Notes under the pieces: model-generated | Told to the model about the DNA's origin: nothing | Databases searched by the model: none | What the model saw: the letters and a program-made list of their open reading frames with translations, nothing else | Shown here: in pieces, positions 1-8,084 of the stretch | Layout of the letters: every line of letters starts with the position of its first letter | Numbering within the stretch: position 1 is the first letter of the stretch | Made by a program: the position numbers and the translations under genes | From: G963662905 sp963676725 | GTDB taxonomy: Bacteria; Bacteroidota; Bacteroidia; Bacteroidales; WRLA01 | Assembly: GCA_963676725.1 (NCBI GenBank) | Contig: OY781463.1 | Coordinates: 186,001-250,000, forward strand | Direction of reading: 5' to 3' | Length of the DNA: 64,000 nucleotides

Positions 1-390
1 GTGAATGATCAGTGGTATTTAGTTGATTTACCGGGTTTTGGATATGCCAAAGTCTCTAAAGTACAGCGTGAGAAATGGGAGAAAAGCAGCATGAACTATC
101 TGACCAAAAGGGAAAATCTGCGGATGATTTTTTTATTGATCGATAGTCGCATCCCACCGCAAACAATAGACCTTGAGTTTATGGAAATGCTTGCTACAAA
201 GAATCTGCCTTTTGTTATCCTTTTTACGAAATGTGATAAGTTGAAAAAGAAGAAAATTGCCCAAAATATAGAAGAGTATCAAAAAGAACTGTCAAAAACA
301 TGGACAGAACTTCCCTTTGCGATCACTACTTCTGCTGTTGATAAATCGGGGCGCGATGAAATTTTTTCTGTGATCGAACAGTTGCAATAA
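1..390 (+). CDS. engB: Ribosome biogenesis GTP-binding protein EngB/YihA, 5' end outside window
   Basis: A TRAFAC-class GTPase of the EngB/YihA/YsxC family, which acts in late assembly of the large ribosomal subunit. The visible 129 residues carry the G3 motif DLPGFGYA, the G4 motif TKCDK and a G5-like TSAVDKSG. The family is about 200 residues long and begins with a P-loop (G1) and G2, neither of which is present, so the gene enters from beyond the window and the GTG at position 1 is not its start. It ends at a TAA followed at once by a strong hairpin terminator. I am confident of the family from the spacing of G3, G4 and G5. Confidence 0.93.
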   Translation: MNDQWYLVDLPGFGYAKVSKVQREKWEKSSMNYLTKRENLRMIFLLIDSRIPPQTIDLEFMEMLATKNLPFVILFTKCDKLKKKKIAQNIEEYQKELSKTWTELPFAITTSAVDKSGRDEIFSVIEQLQ

Positions 391-425
391 AAAATCCCTG
401 CCTGTTTGATTAAGGCAGGGATTTT
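391..425. terminator. Bidirectional terminator between engB and the biotin-carrier gene
   Basis: A perfect 13-bp inverted repeat (391-403 with 413-425) with a 9-nt loop. It has A-runs and T-runs on both sides, so it can work for engB on the plus strand and for the convergent gene on the minus strand. Confidence 0.85.
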
Positions 426-452
426 GTTTTTATTCAGTATAAAATTTTAATC

Positions 453-779
453 CTATTCAAATTCCAATAGCAATTGAGCTTTTGGAATTTTTTGATTCAC
501 TTGGATATGTATTTTTTTGATTTTGCCGCTAATTGGTGCTTCAATTTCATTGCGCATTTTCATTGCTTCCAAAACCAATAAGATATCGCCGGCCACAACT
601 TCCTGGCCTTCTTCTACCCTGATTTCCAGAATCAAACCGGGAATAAATGCCTTCAGGAGTTTTTCATTAGGCTTTTTATATTTCTCGCGATTTTGAAATT
701 TTTTGGTATATAGCGTTTTATATACGGCATCATCTATAATAAGCTCGTTGAAATCCTGATTTTCTGTCTTGCTGCTCAT
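453..779 (-). CDS. Biotinyl-domain (biotin carboxyl carrier) protein
   Basis: A small biotin carrier for an acyl-CoA carboxylase or decarboxylase. The C-terminal ~70 residues form a biotinyl-lipoyl domain with the biotinylation motif EAMKM, the Lys being the attachment site, preceded by a PG hinge. The ~40 N-terminal residues are charged and have no recognisable domain. An upstream TTG could add two residues, but I chose the ATG at 779. It lies 111 nt downstream of the carboxyltransferase gene on the same strand, so the two probably form one transcription unit and one enzyme. No biotin carboxylase subunit is nearby, so the partner is encoded elsewhere or the complex is a decarboxylase. Confidence 0.88.
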   Translation of the reverse strand: MSSKTENQDFNELIIDDAVYKTLYTKKFQNREKYKKPNEKLLKAFIPGLILEIRVEEGQEVVAGDILLVLEAMKMRNEIEAPISGKIKKIHIQVNQKIPKAQLLLEFE

Positions 780-890
780 AAGCAAATATTGTTATGTAAG
801 TAATGTGTACTTATAAGTCCAATCATAGCCAAATAGCCGAAAAGAATTCAGTTCATTAGGCTATGATTGATCTTTGTATTTATTGTCCGT

Positions 891-2438
891 TTAAAACGGT
901 GGAATACCATGCTTTTTAAAGATGGGTTTTTCCGATTTCGTTGCGGAGATTGTTAAGGCATGTCCGATAAAATGCCTAGTTTCCCTAGGGTCAATCACTG
1001 CATCAACATAGCCATAAGCTGCAGCAACATAAGGATTTGCAAACTTATTTTTGTATTCTTCGATTTTCTGCTGGCGCATTGCTTCAGGATCTTCAGCCTG
1101 CAATATTTCTTTTCGGAAAATAATATTTGCAGCACCTTCAGGTCCCATAACGGCAATTTCAGCTGTTGGCCAAGCAAAAACAAAATCTGCTTTCAGGTGA
1201 TGGGAACACATAGCAATATAACCTCCACCATATGCTTTTCTTAGAATAATGGTGATTTTTGGAACAGTTGCTTCAGAATAAGCATAAAGAACTTTTGCTC
1301 CATGCCTGATCACACCCGCATGTTCTTGGTCAACGCCTGGCAAATAACCGGGAAGGTCAACCAAAGTCACCAATGGAATATTAAACGCATCGCAATAGCG
1401 AATAAAACGAGCTGCTTTATCAGACGAATCTACATCAAGCACACCAGCAAGAACTAATGGCTGATTGGCTACATAACCAACTGTTTCTCCATTGAGCCTA
1501 CCAAAACCAATTACAATGTTTGCGGCAAATAATTCCTGAACCTCAAAAAAGTCGGAATCATCGCTTAATGATCGAATAACGTCACGGACATCATAGGGCA
1601 AGCCTGCATCTGATGGAATGATGTTATCAATTTTGTATGTGCGTGTTTTTGGGTTCTTTTTCGGGTATTTTTCCGCTTTTTGCATATTGCTCCAAGGAAT
1701 GAAGCTTACAAGTTTTTTTATTTGGGAAAAACACTCGGTTTCAGATTCTGAGTAGAAGTGAGCATTTCCAGTAAGCTCTGCTTGCACTCTGGCGCCACCT
1801 AGATCTTCTTTGCTGATTTCTTCACCCAATACGGTTTTTATTACCTCTGGTCCGGTAATAAACATTTGGGAAATTTTATCTACAACAAAAACAAAATCAG
1901 TAAGGGCAGGGCTATAAACAGCTCCGCCGGCACATGGCCCAAGGATTACTGATATCTGGGGAATTACTCCACTGGCTTGTGTGTTTCTATAAAAGATGTC
2001 GCCATAACCTGCTAAAGCATTTACGCCTTCCTGTATACGTGCGCCGCCTGAGTCATTTATGCCAATTAAAGGCACTTTCATCTTTAGCGCATGATCCATT
2101 ATTTTGGTGATTTTTTTTGCATGTGCATAGCCCAATGAACCGCCAGCAACAGTGAAGTCCTGTGCATATATACAAACAGGGTGGCCTTCAATAGTACCTG
2201 TGCCTGTGATTACTCCATCACCGGGAAGAAACTTTTTATCCAAATCAAAGTCTTTGCCGGCTTGTTCAACAAAGAGATCATATTCCTGGAAACTCTTGGG
2301 GTCCAGCAATGCAATGATACGCTCTCGGGCAGTCATTTTGCCCCTTTGCTTTTGTTTCTCAATTGCTTTGCTACCACCTCCTTGTAAAGCCTCCTTCATT
2401 CGCTTTCTCAGCTCGTGGCTCTTCTGTTTTAATGGCAT
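891..2438 (-). CDS. Acyl-CoA carboxylase carboxyltransferase subunit (propionyl-CoA carboxylase beta / methylmalonyl-CoA decarboxylase alpha type)
   Basis: A 515-residue carboxyltransferase that moves CO2 between biotin and an acyl-CoA, most often propionyl-CoA/methylmalonyl-CoA. It has the two crotonase-like halves of the family. Visible landmarks are RGKMTARERI near residue 32, SGGARIQEG at 130-138, GPCAGGAVYSP at 167-177, YGGGYIAMCSH near 408, and GPEGAANIIF near 435. Length matches PccB/MmdA proteins, which are usually 510-520 residues. The biotin carrier follows on the same strand. In Bacteroidota such enzymes serve the succinate-propionate route. The sequence does not tell carboxylase from decarboxylase; the membrane subunits of a sodium-pumping decarboxylase are absent here. 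Confidence 0.9.
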   Translation of the reverse strand: MPLKQKSHELRKRMKEALQGGGSKAIEKQKQRGKMTARERIIALLDPKSFQEYDLFVEQAGKDFDLDKKFLPGDGVITGTGTIEGHPVCIYAQDFTVAGGSLGYAHAKKITKIMDHALKMKVPLIGINDSGGARIQEGVNALAGYGDIFYRNTQASGVIPQISVILGPCAGGAVYSPALTDFVFVVDKISQMFITGPEVIKTVLGEEISKEDLGGARVQAELTGNAHFYSESETECFSQIKKLVSFIPWSNMQKAEKYPKKNPKTRTYKIDNIIPSDAGLPYDVRDVIRSLSDDSDFFEVQELFAANIVIGFGRLNGETVGYVANQPLVLAGVLDVDSSDKAARFIRYCDAFNIPLVTLVDLPGYLPGVDQEHAGVIRHGAKVLYAYSEATVPKITIILRKAYGGGYIAMCSHHLKADFVFAWPTAEIAVMGPEGAANIIFRKEILQAEDPEAMRQQKIEEYKNKFANPYVAAAYGYVDAVIDPRETRHFIGHALTISATKSEKPIFKKHGIPPF

Positions 2439-2519
2439 ATTAATTAAGTTTTGTTAAATTTTTGTGCACCGCTTCACAAATTTACTGATAAATGCTCATG
2501 CAGCACTTCCTTAATGCTG

Positions 2520-2527
2520 CAAATTTA
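2520..2527 (-). promoter_or_regulatory. Candidate -7 element for the carboxyltransferase operon
   Basis: Reads TAAATTTG on the minus strand, a full match to the Bacteroidota -7 consensus TAnnTTTG, about 80 nt upstream of the carboxyltransferase ATG. A second match lies at 2477-2484. No clear -33 TTTG at the right spacing was found, so this is a motif call only. Confidence 0.4.
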
Positions 2528-2648
2528 ATTACTTTTCCCTAAAAAGCAACCCCCATATCATGGCATATAAACTACAGATATTCAGCGGTTTAATCTAATA
2601 TGTATTTATCGACATGTGTTTCGGTGATAGGATTTCGCCTCTTTTTTG

Positions 2649-2656
2649 TATGTTTG
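2649..2656 (+). promoter_or_regulatory. Candidate -7 element for the MmcQ/YjbR gene
   Basis: TATGTTTG matches TAnnTTTG and lies 40 nt before the ATG at 2696. It implies a short leader and argues against distant upstream starts. Confidence 0.45.
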
Positions 2657-2695
2657 TGCTGACTTTTTAAATCCTTGAAAATCAATTTAAAATCT

Positions 2696-3052
2696 ATGAA
2701 TATTGAGAAATTTCGGGACTATTGCCTGAGCCTGAAAGCGGTTACAGAGTCATTTCCCTTCGATGAAACAACTTTGGTTTTTAAAGTGATGGGAAAAATG
2801 TTTGCACTTTTAAATACAGATATTGACCCTTCGGCAAACTTGAAATGTGAGCCAGACAGGGCTTTGGAAATTAGAAGTAGGTATCCGATTGTGCGCCCGG
2901 GTTATCATATGAATAAAAAACACTGGAATACAGTGCCTTTTGATCCCTCCTTGAATGATGAATTAATCCTGAAATGGGTTGACGACTCTTATGCGCTGAT
3001 TGTGAATGGTCTGACAAAGAAATTGCAGAAGGAACTGAAAGAAATGCAGTAA
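2696..3052 (+). CDS. MmcQ/YjbR family protein
   Basis: A 118-residue protein of the MmcQ/YjbR (CyaY-like fold) family, often annotated as DNA-binding but of unproven function. Typical features are the N-terminal FRDYCLSLKAVTESFPFDE, a central KVMGKMFAL strand, RSRYPIVRPGYHMNKKHWNT, and the C-terminal DDSYALIVNGLTKK helix. A TTG at 2675 would add seven residues, but the ATG at 2696 agrees with family starts and with a -7 element 40 nt upstream. It stands alone, between divergent and convergent neighbours. Confidence 0.85.
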   Translation: MNIEKFRDYCLSLKAVTESFPFDETTLVFKVMGKMFALLNTDIDPSANLKCEPDRALEIRSRYPIVRPGYHMNKKHWNTVPFDPSLNDELILKWVDDSYALIVNGLTKKLQKELKEMQ

Positions 3053-3164
3053 ATCTGGAGCAAGATAATCTTTTTGTATGTTTCAGTTTTTTTCATCATT
3101 AGCCTGAGCAAAAATGCAATTGCTTGCTTTGATGAAGCAGTTTTTTTTGCCCTTCATTAAAAAT

Positions 3165-5591
3165 TTATCGGAGCTTCACTACCGTGATTCCATGTCCGCC
3201 AAATTCAAGATGTTCATCCTCAGCTTTTTCTACTTCCGGGGTTTTCAATAATTGCTCCCTGATCATCATGCGTAATATCCCATTGCCTTTGCCATGCAAA
3301 ATCCGAAGTTCATGAATGCTCAGTAAGCTGGCATCATCAATAAATTTGCGCACCAAATCTAAGGCTTCATCGGTTCGTTTTCCGCGAACATCCAGTTTTA
3401 GGTCGAAATTTGTGGCCCGCTTGTGCAGATCATGAACAATGCTGCTGTAGTTTGTCCCGGAAGTGCGTGATGGAACTTTACCCGAATAATACTCGAGGCG
3501 GTCGAGTGGTGTTTTGAGTTTAAAAGAATCGAAAGAAACCATGGCTTCATCGCCCAAAAGCTGAATAATCTCGCCAACGGCTTTTTGTTGCTTCAGCCTA
3601 ACGGGGTCGCCTTTCTTCAATGGAACAACTCGTTCCGCTTTCTTTTCCAAAGCCCCCTTTTTTAAAGGTAGTTTGCTTTTTGCTTTTTTTGCTGACTCAG
3701 ATTCTTTGCGAATGCGTTCCTTTTCTTTTTCAAGTTTTGCTCTTAATGCCTTTGTTTTTTCTTTTTCAGCCTGGCTTTCCCTGATTTCCCTGATTAGGTT
3801 CTCAATGGTTTTATTGGTTCCTTTTAAAATATTTTCTGCTTCTTTCCTTGCCTCTGCGAGGATGTCTTGCTTTTTTTGCTGCAAATCACTGTTCAACGCT
3901 TCATATTTTGCAATGATTTCCGTCAGAAAGGCGTCAGCTACATCTACTTTTATTTGTTTTTTGTCGAGTTCTTTTTTATCAATTTCCAATTGCTGAAGCT
4001 GCTGATCAAAGGAAAAATGTTTGCTACCACTTTTTTTCTCTGCCTCTTTTAGTAATTGCTTTGGGAATCCTATTTTTGCTGCAATCTCAAAAGCAAAGGA
4101 GCTTCCTGGTTTTCCTGTTTTTAGGGTATAAAGTGGCGCCATACTTTTTGTGTCAAAGAGCATCGCTCCATTAATAATCGCTTTATGCTTGTCGGCCAGG
4201 AGCTTCAGATTGCTGTAATGAGTCGTCACAACACCCATCGATTTTTTCTCTTCCAGAAATTCCAATACAGATTCCGCAATAGCGCCGCCTAGATGAGGTT
4301 CGGTACCGGTGCCAAATTCATCAATCAGGAAAAGGGTTTTTTTGCCGGCTACTTGCATCAGTTTTTTCATGCCGACCAAATGGCTACTGTATGTACTTAG
4401 ATCATTTTCAATGGATTGCTCGTCGCCAATATCTACAAAAAGATCAGAAAAAACACAGCTTCCCGATTCTTCTTTTGCCGGAACCAGCATGCCGCATTGC
4501 AGCATATATTGCAAAAGGCCAATGGTTTTCAGGCAAACCGATTTTCCTCCAGCGTTCGGGCCGGAAATAACCAAGATGCGTTCTTCACTATTCAGCTCGA
4601 TGTCGAGGGGAATTACCTTTTTATCTTCTTTTTTTAATTTAAGATGCAAAAGAGGATGGATGGCGCTTTTCCATTTTATCTGATAGTCGCTAAAAATAAG
4701 CGGTTTGCGGCTTTCTGTTTCAATAGCATATTTCGCTTTGGCACGGATAAAATCCAACATGCCAATAAATCGTAAGCCTTCTAGTATTGACTCTGATTCA
4801 GGGCGGATATCATCGGTTATTGCAGTAAGGATACGAATAATTTCGCGTCTTTCTTCATGTTCTAATTTCCGGATTTTATTATTGTTTTCAAGAACAGCGG
4901 CCGGCTCAATATACACGGTTTGCCCGGTCGCAGATTCATCCTGCACAAATCCTTCAATTTGCCTGCGGTGCGCTGCTTGCATGGGAATCACCATTCGTCC
5001 GTTGCGAATGCCTGGCTCCACATCCTCCGGCGTCCATCCTGCCTTTTTTGCCTGTTTTAGGACTTGTCTTAGTTTTTTTTCAGAATCTGATTGTGCGCTG
5101 CGGATTTTTCTGCGTGTATCAGCGAGATGTTCGGAAGCATTATCGCGTATTTCTCCTTTTTCATCAATAATATGCTCAATCCTACCCGATAAGGCAGGGT
5201 TTATATCGATTGTTTCTGCAAGTAAATTGAGTTCTGGATATTTATCTTCTAGTGCTTTTGACTTTAAAAAATCGCACATTACCAATATGCTTGTTAATGT
5301 GATTCTGAGCTCTGTAAGTGCTTCCGGCTCCATAAATGTGCCTATGGTGCGTATGCGCCTCAATTCTTCGATGACATCAAAAATGTCCCCATAGGGTTTT
5401 TTATCTTCAAAAAGAATAATTTGACGGTATTCTTCTGTTTGCCTGAGGCAGCGTTCGATGTGGACAGTACTTTCGCTAAAGTTCATTTTTTCAGCAAAAC
5501 GCTTTCCTATTGCACTTTGGCAATGCATCTCGAGGCTTTGGCGAATTTTCTTAAAGCCTATTTTTTCTTCAAAACTACTTGGATAAATCAC
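3165..5591 (-). CDS. mutS2: Endonuclease MutS2 (MutS-like ATPase with Smr domain)
   Basis: MutS2 homologues bind branched or collided nucleic acids; family members suppress recombination and/or rescue collided ribosomes. Numbering from an upstream ATG at 5624, the protein shows a MutS core and clamp, Walker A GPNAGGKS at 355-362, the DIGDEQSIENDLSTYSSH signature near 398-415, and Walker B LFLIDEFGTGTEP at 431-443. A long Lys/Glu-rich coiled coil (about 520-680) and a C-terminal Smr nuclease domain (LDVRGKRTDEAL, LRILHGKGNG) follow. I prefer the GTG at 5591, which yields the usual family start MIYPxxFEEKIGF. ATGs at 5606 and 5624 are alternatives but sit within or upstream of a TAnnTTTG box at 5596-5603. 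It is divergent from aroB. Confidence 0.92.
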   Translation of the reverse strand: MIYPSSFEEKIGFKKIRQSLEMHCQSAIGKRFAEKMNFSESTVHIERCLRQTEEYRQIILFEDKKPYGDIFDVIEELRRIRTIGTFMEPEALTELRITLTSILVMCDFLKSKALEDKYPELNLLAETIDINPALSGRIEHIIDEKGEIRDNASEHLADTRRKIRSAQSDSEKKLRQVLKQAKKAGWTPEDVEPGIRNGRMVIPMQAAHRRQIEGFVQDESATGQTVYIEPAAVLENNNKIRKLEHEERREIIRILTAITDDIRPESESILEGLRFIGMLDFIRAKAKYAIETESRKPLIFSDYQIKWKSAIHPLLHLKLKKEDKKVIPLDIELNSEERILVISGPNAGGKSVCLKTIGLLQYMLQCGMLVPAKEESGSCVFSDLFVDIGDEQSIENDLSTYSSHLVGMKKLMQVAGKKTLFLIDEFGTGTEPHLGGAIAESVLEFLEEKKSMGVVTTHYSNLKLLADKHKAIINGAMLFDTKSMAPLYTLKTGKPGSSFAFEIAAKIGFPKQLLKEAEKKSGSKHFSFDQQLQQLEIDKKELDKKQIKVDVADAFLTEIIAKYEALNSDLQQKKQDILAEARKEAENILKGTNKTIENLIREIRESQAEKEKTKALRAKLEKEKERIRKESESAKKAKSKLPLKKGALEKKAERVVPLKKGDPVRLKQQKAVGEIIQLLGDEAMVSFDSFKLKTPLDRLEYYSGKVPSRTSGTNYSSIVHDLHKRATNFDLKLDVRGKRTDEALDLVRKFIDDASLLSIHELRILHGKGNGILRMMIREQLLKTPEVEKAEDEHLEFGGHGITVVKLR

Positions 5592-5595
5592 AGTA

Positions 5596-5603
5596 CAAAA
5601 GTA
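5596..5603 (-). promoter_or_regulatory. Possible -7 element at the mutS2 start
   Basis: Minus strand TACTTTTG, a consensus match lying directly before the GTG at 5591. If used, the mRNA would be nearly leaderless. No -33 TTTG at 19-21 nt spacing is visible, so it may be chance. Confidence 0.25.
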
Positions 5604-5652
5604 CATTTTTATTCTAAAACTCATTTTTGCTGCAATCCTTTCAGGCTTTTAT

Positions 5653-5660
5653 TATCTTTG
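5653..5660 (+). promoter_or_regulatory. Candidate -7 element for aroB-aroA
   Basis: TATCTTTG, a full consensus match, 29 nt before the aroB ATG. A TTTG at 5626-5629 lies 23 nt upstream, slightly long compared with the 19 nt spacing of the rRNA promoters in this window. Confidence 0.5.
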
Positions 5661-5688
5661 AAACTCAATCCGAACATACATTATATAT

Positions 5689-6768
5689 ATGCCTCCGCAA
5701 AAAATACTTATGAGCGGTTCCACAAAGCTCGTTTTTCAGCCTGACCAGCAAACAATTCGTGATGCCGTTTCAGAATCCGGTGCAACGAAAGTTTTTGTGC
5801 TTACCGATACAAACACCAAGATTCATTGCTTTCCTCTTTTGGATGCTTTATTGGGTAATCGTTCTGATATTCAATTGCTTGAACTTCCGGCTGGAGAGGT
5901 GAATAAAAACGCAAAAAATTTATTGAAGCTGCTTGCAGATCTTTTAGATTCTTATGCGGACAGAAATGCATTATTGATTAATCTTGGAGGTGGGGTTATA
6001 TGCGATATGGGTGGTTTCGCGGCAGCAATCTATAAAAGGGGAATTTCTTTTATTAATGTGCCCACAAGTTTATTGGCAATGGTTGATGCTTCGGTTGGTG
6101 GAAAAACCGGAATAGATTTCCGTGGCTCCAAAAATCAATTAGGTCTTTTTTATTCCCCCGAATCTGTTTTTATCGATATCGAATATCTGAAAACATTGCC
6201 TGAAAGGCATTTTAGGGCTGCCTTGGCTGAAATGCTCAAACATACACTTTTGTACTCAGAAGAAAGCCTGCGGTTTTTTATGGCGTCTGATTATACGGAC
6301 AACAAACAATTGGAAGCCTTGATTTTCACTTCAGTCCGTTTTAAAAACTCAATAGTACAACAGGATTTTCGCGAATCAGGTGTTCGGAAACAGTTGAATC
6401 TTGGACATACTTTTGGGCATGCCCTAGAGAGCTATTTTCTGGATAAGCCCAATGCAATTTATCATGGTGAGGCTGTTGCCGCCGGAATGATTTGTGATTT
6501 GTATCTTTCTGTGAAGCGTCGCCGTTTTTCGCAACAAGTGTTTGAGATGGTCGTCGAATGGATCAAATTGCAATACCGCTTGCCTGTTCCTCCGCAAGAA
6601 GCTTACAAAGAGCTTTTTACCTTGATGCAGCATGATAAAAAAAATCATAATGGAGAAGTAATTACCGTTCTCCTTTCCTCTCCGGGTAGTCCATGGCTCG
6701 ACCGGAATCTAAGCTTCGAAGAAGTGAAGGAAGCCCTTGATTTTTATGCCAAAATTATAGGCTCATGA
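5689..6768 (+). CDS. aroB: 3-dehydroquinate synthase
   Basis: Converts DAHP to 3-dehydroquinate, the second step of the shikimate pathway, using NAD+ and a divalent metal. The 359-residue length is normal. Visible motifs are the NAD-binding segment NLGGGVICDMGGF (98-110), the substrate and phosphate segment PTSLLAMVDASVGGKTG (125-141), the metal-ligand regions AEMLKH (180-185) and LNLGHTFGHALE, and the YHGEAVAAGM helix. It overlaps aroA by four bases (ATGA), so the two are probably translationally coupled. A TAnnTTTG box lies 29 nt upstream. The combination of aroB directly with aroA, skipping intermediate steps, is consistent with a partial pathway operon. Confidence 0.96.
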   Translation: MPPQKILMSGSTKLVFQPDQQTIRDAVSESGATKVFVLTDTNTKIHCFPLLDALLGNRSDIQLLELPAGEVNKNAKNLLKLLADLLDSYADRNALLINLGGGVICDMGGFAAAIYKRGISFINVPTSLLAMVDASVGGKTGIDFRGSKNQLGLFYSPESVFIDIEYLKTLPERHFRAALAEMLKHTLLYSEESLRFFMASDYTDNKQLEALIFTSVRFKNSIVQQDFRESGVRKQLNLGHTFGHALESYFLDKPNAIYHGEAVAAGMICDLYLSVKRRRFSQQVFEMVVEWIKLQYRLPVPPQEAYKELFTLMQHDKKNHNGEVITVLLSSPGSPWLDRNLSFEEVKEALDFYAKIIGS

Positions 6769-8006
6769 GTGGTATCAGGCTACAAAAACCTGAGAGCAGC
6801 AGGGCGGAAATCCATTTGCCTGCTTCTAAAAGCATTTCCAATCGTTTGTTGATTATGCAGTCTTTGGAAAAAGGCGTACAAATTGAACATTTATCAGAAG
6901 CAAATGATACGCGCGTGCTTCAGCGTGGACTGAAGTCTGTTAATTCTCCGAATTGTCCAATAAATCTCGAAGATGCAGGCACGGCCTTCCGTTTTCTTCT
7001 TGCACGGTTGGCAATGGAAAATGCATCATTTTATTTAACAGGTTCGCTAAGATTACGGCAAAGGCCAATCAAAGCATTGGCAAATGCACTTATTTCTTTA
7101 GGTGCTGAAATTGTTTATGAAAATGCTGAAGGCTTTCTGCCTTTGCGGATCAAGGGCGGCAAACTTTTTGCGCCAAAGCTTTCTGTTGATGCCGGCTGCA
7201 GTAGTCAGTTTGTTACTGCTTTAATGCTGATTGCGCCATATCTGCACAAGGGTTTGCATCTCTCTTTGATGAAAAATGCGATAAGCCTGCCTTATATCAA
7301 AATGACCGCAGCATTAATGGAAAGGGCCGGGGCTTTAGTGCAAATAGATGATATTGATATTTTAATTGAGGAGCAAGCCTATAAGCCAACAAATATTAAG
7401 GTGGAAAGGGATTGGAGCGCTGCTTCCTATTTTTATCTGATGGTAGCATTTTCGGGAGAGCAGTTGTCCATTTTTTTAAAAGGCCTTTTTATTGAAAACT
7501 CGGTTCAGGGCGATAGTGGGATTGTTGGGCTTTTTCGTCGCTTTGGTGTGAAAACTATTTTTGTAGAGGATGGATTAATAATAGAGAAGGACTCCTCAGT
7601 GAAGCTTCCGGGATTTTTTGAGTTCGATTTTTCAGGAATGCCTGATATGGCACAAACCATTGCTGTACTTTGTGCAGGATTAAAAGTGCGGGCGAGGCTT
7701 TCGGGCCTGAGTACATTGGTGCATAAGGAAACAAATCGCTTAATTGCCTTGCAAATTGAATTATCTAAATTTGGCGTGAGTTCGCGCATCATCGAAAATC
7801 ATACGATGGAAATTGGAGGGGAAAAACCTCATTATTCGGGGAAACAGATCTCGACCTGGCAGGATCACCGAATGGCGATGTCTTTTGCGCCGCTTGCGCT
7901 TCTAGGATTTGAGTTAAAAATGGATGAGATATCCGTTGTAAAAAAATCATTCCCAACATTCTGGCAGGAAGCAGAAAAAGTCGGGCTTTCTTTATTTGAG
8001 GAATAG
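6765..8006 (+). CDS. aroA: 3-phosphoshikimate 1-carboxyvinyltransferase (EPSP synthase)
   Basis: Transfers enolpyruvate from PEP to shikimate-3-phosphate, the sixth shikimate step. It is 413 residues, a little shorter than the ~427 of enterobacterial AroA. Visible sites are LPASKSISNRLL (18-29, substrate and PEP binding), EDAGTAFRFLLA in place of the classical GNAGTAxR, DAGCSSQFVTALM, the catalytic-base region DFSGMPDMAQTIAVL, and WQDHRMAMSFAPLAL near the C-terminus. The start ATG overlaps the aroB stop. A hairpin follows the stop at about 8041. The altered GTA loop is, as far as I recall, common in Bacteroidota homologues and not a sign of decay. Confidence 0.95.
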   Translation: MSGIRLQKPESSRAEIHLPASKSISNRLLIMQSLEKGVQIEHLSEANDTRVLQRGLKSVNSPNCPINLEDAGTAFRFLLARLAMENASFYLTGSLRLRQRPIKALANALISLGAEIVYENAEGFLPLRIKGGKLFAPKLSVDAGCSSQFVTALMLIAPYLHKGLHLSLMKNAISLPYIKMTAALMERAGALVQIDDIDILIEEQAYKPTNIKVERDWSAASYFYLMVAFSGEQLSIFLKGLFIENSVQGDSGIVGLFRRFGVKTIFVEDGLIIEKDSSVKLPGFFEFDFSGMPDMAQTIAVLCAGLKVRARLSGLSTLVHKETNRLIALQIELSKFGVSSRIIENHTMEIGGEKPHYSGKQISTWQDHRMAMSFAPLALLGFELKMDEISVVKKSFPTFWQEAEKVGLSLFEE

Positions 8007-8040
8007 GGCTGAGTCAAAACGTTATTGCGGGAAAGCCATA

Positions 8041-8073
8041 AAAAAACCGGACATCTCTGCCCGGCTTTTTTCG
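8041..8073. terminator. Bidirectional terminator between aroA and glnN
   Basis: A short CCGG...CCGG stem (4 bp GC, extended by A/T pairs and one G-T pair on the minus strand), with an A-run on one side and a T-run on the other. It serves two convergent genes. Confidence 0.6.
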
Positions 8074-8084
8074 TTTTTAGGATT

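Noticed and set aside
960..1244. Plus-strand ORF opposite the carboxyltransferase gene
   Set aside because: It lies entirely antisense to a well-supported gene and its translation shows no domain or start context.
4705..5394. Long (229-codon) plus-strand ORF opposite mutS2
   Set aside because: It is an antisense shadow of mutS2, with a Ser/Arg-rich low-complexity composition typical of a reversed frame.
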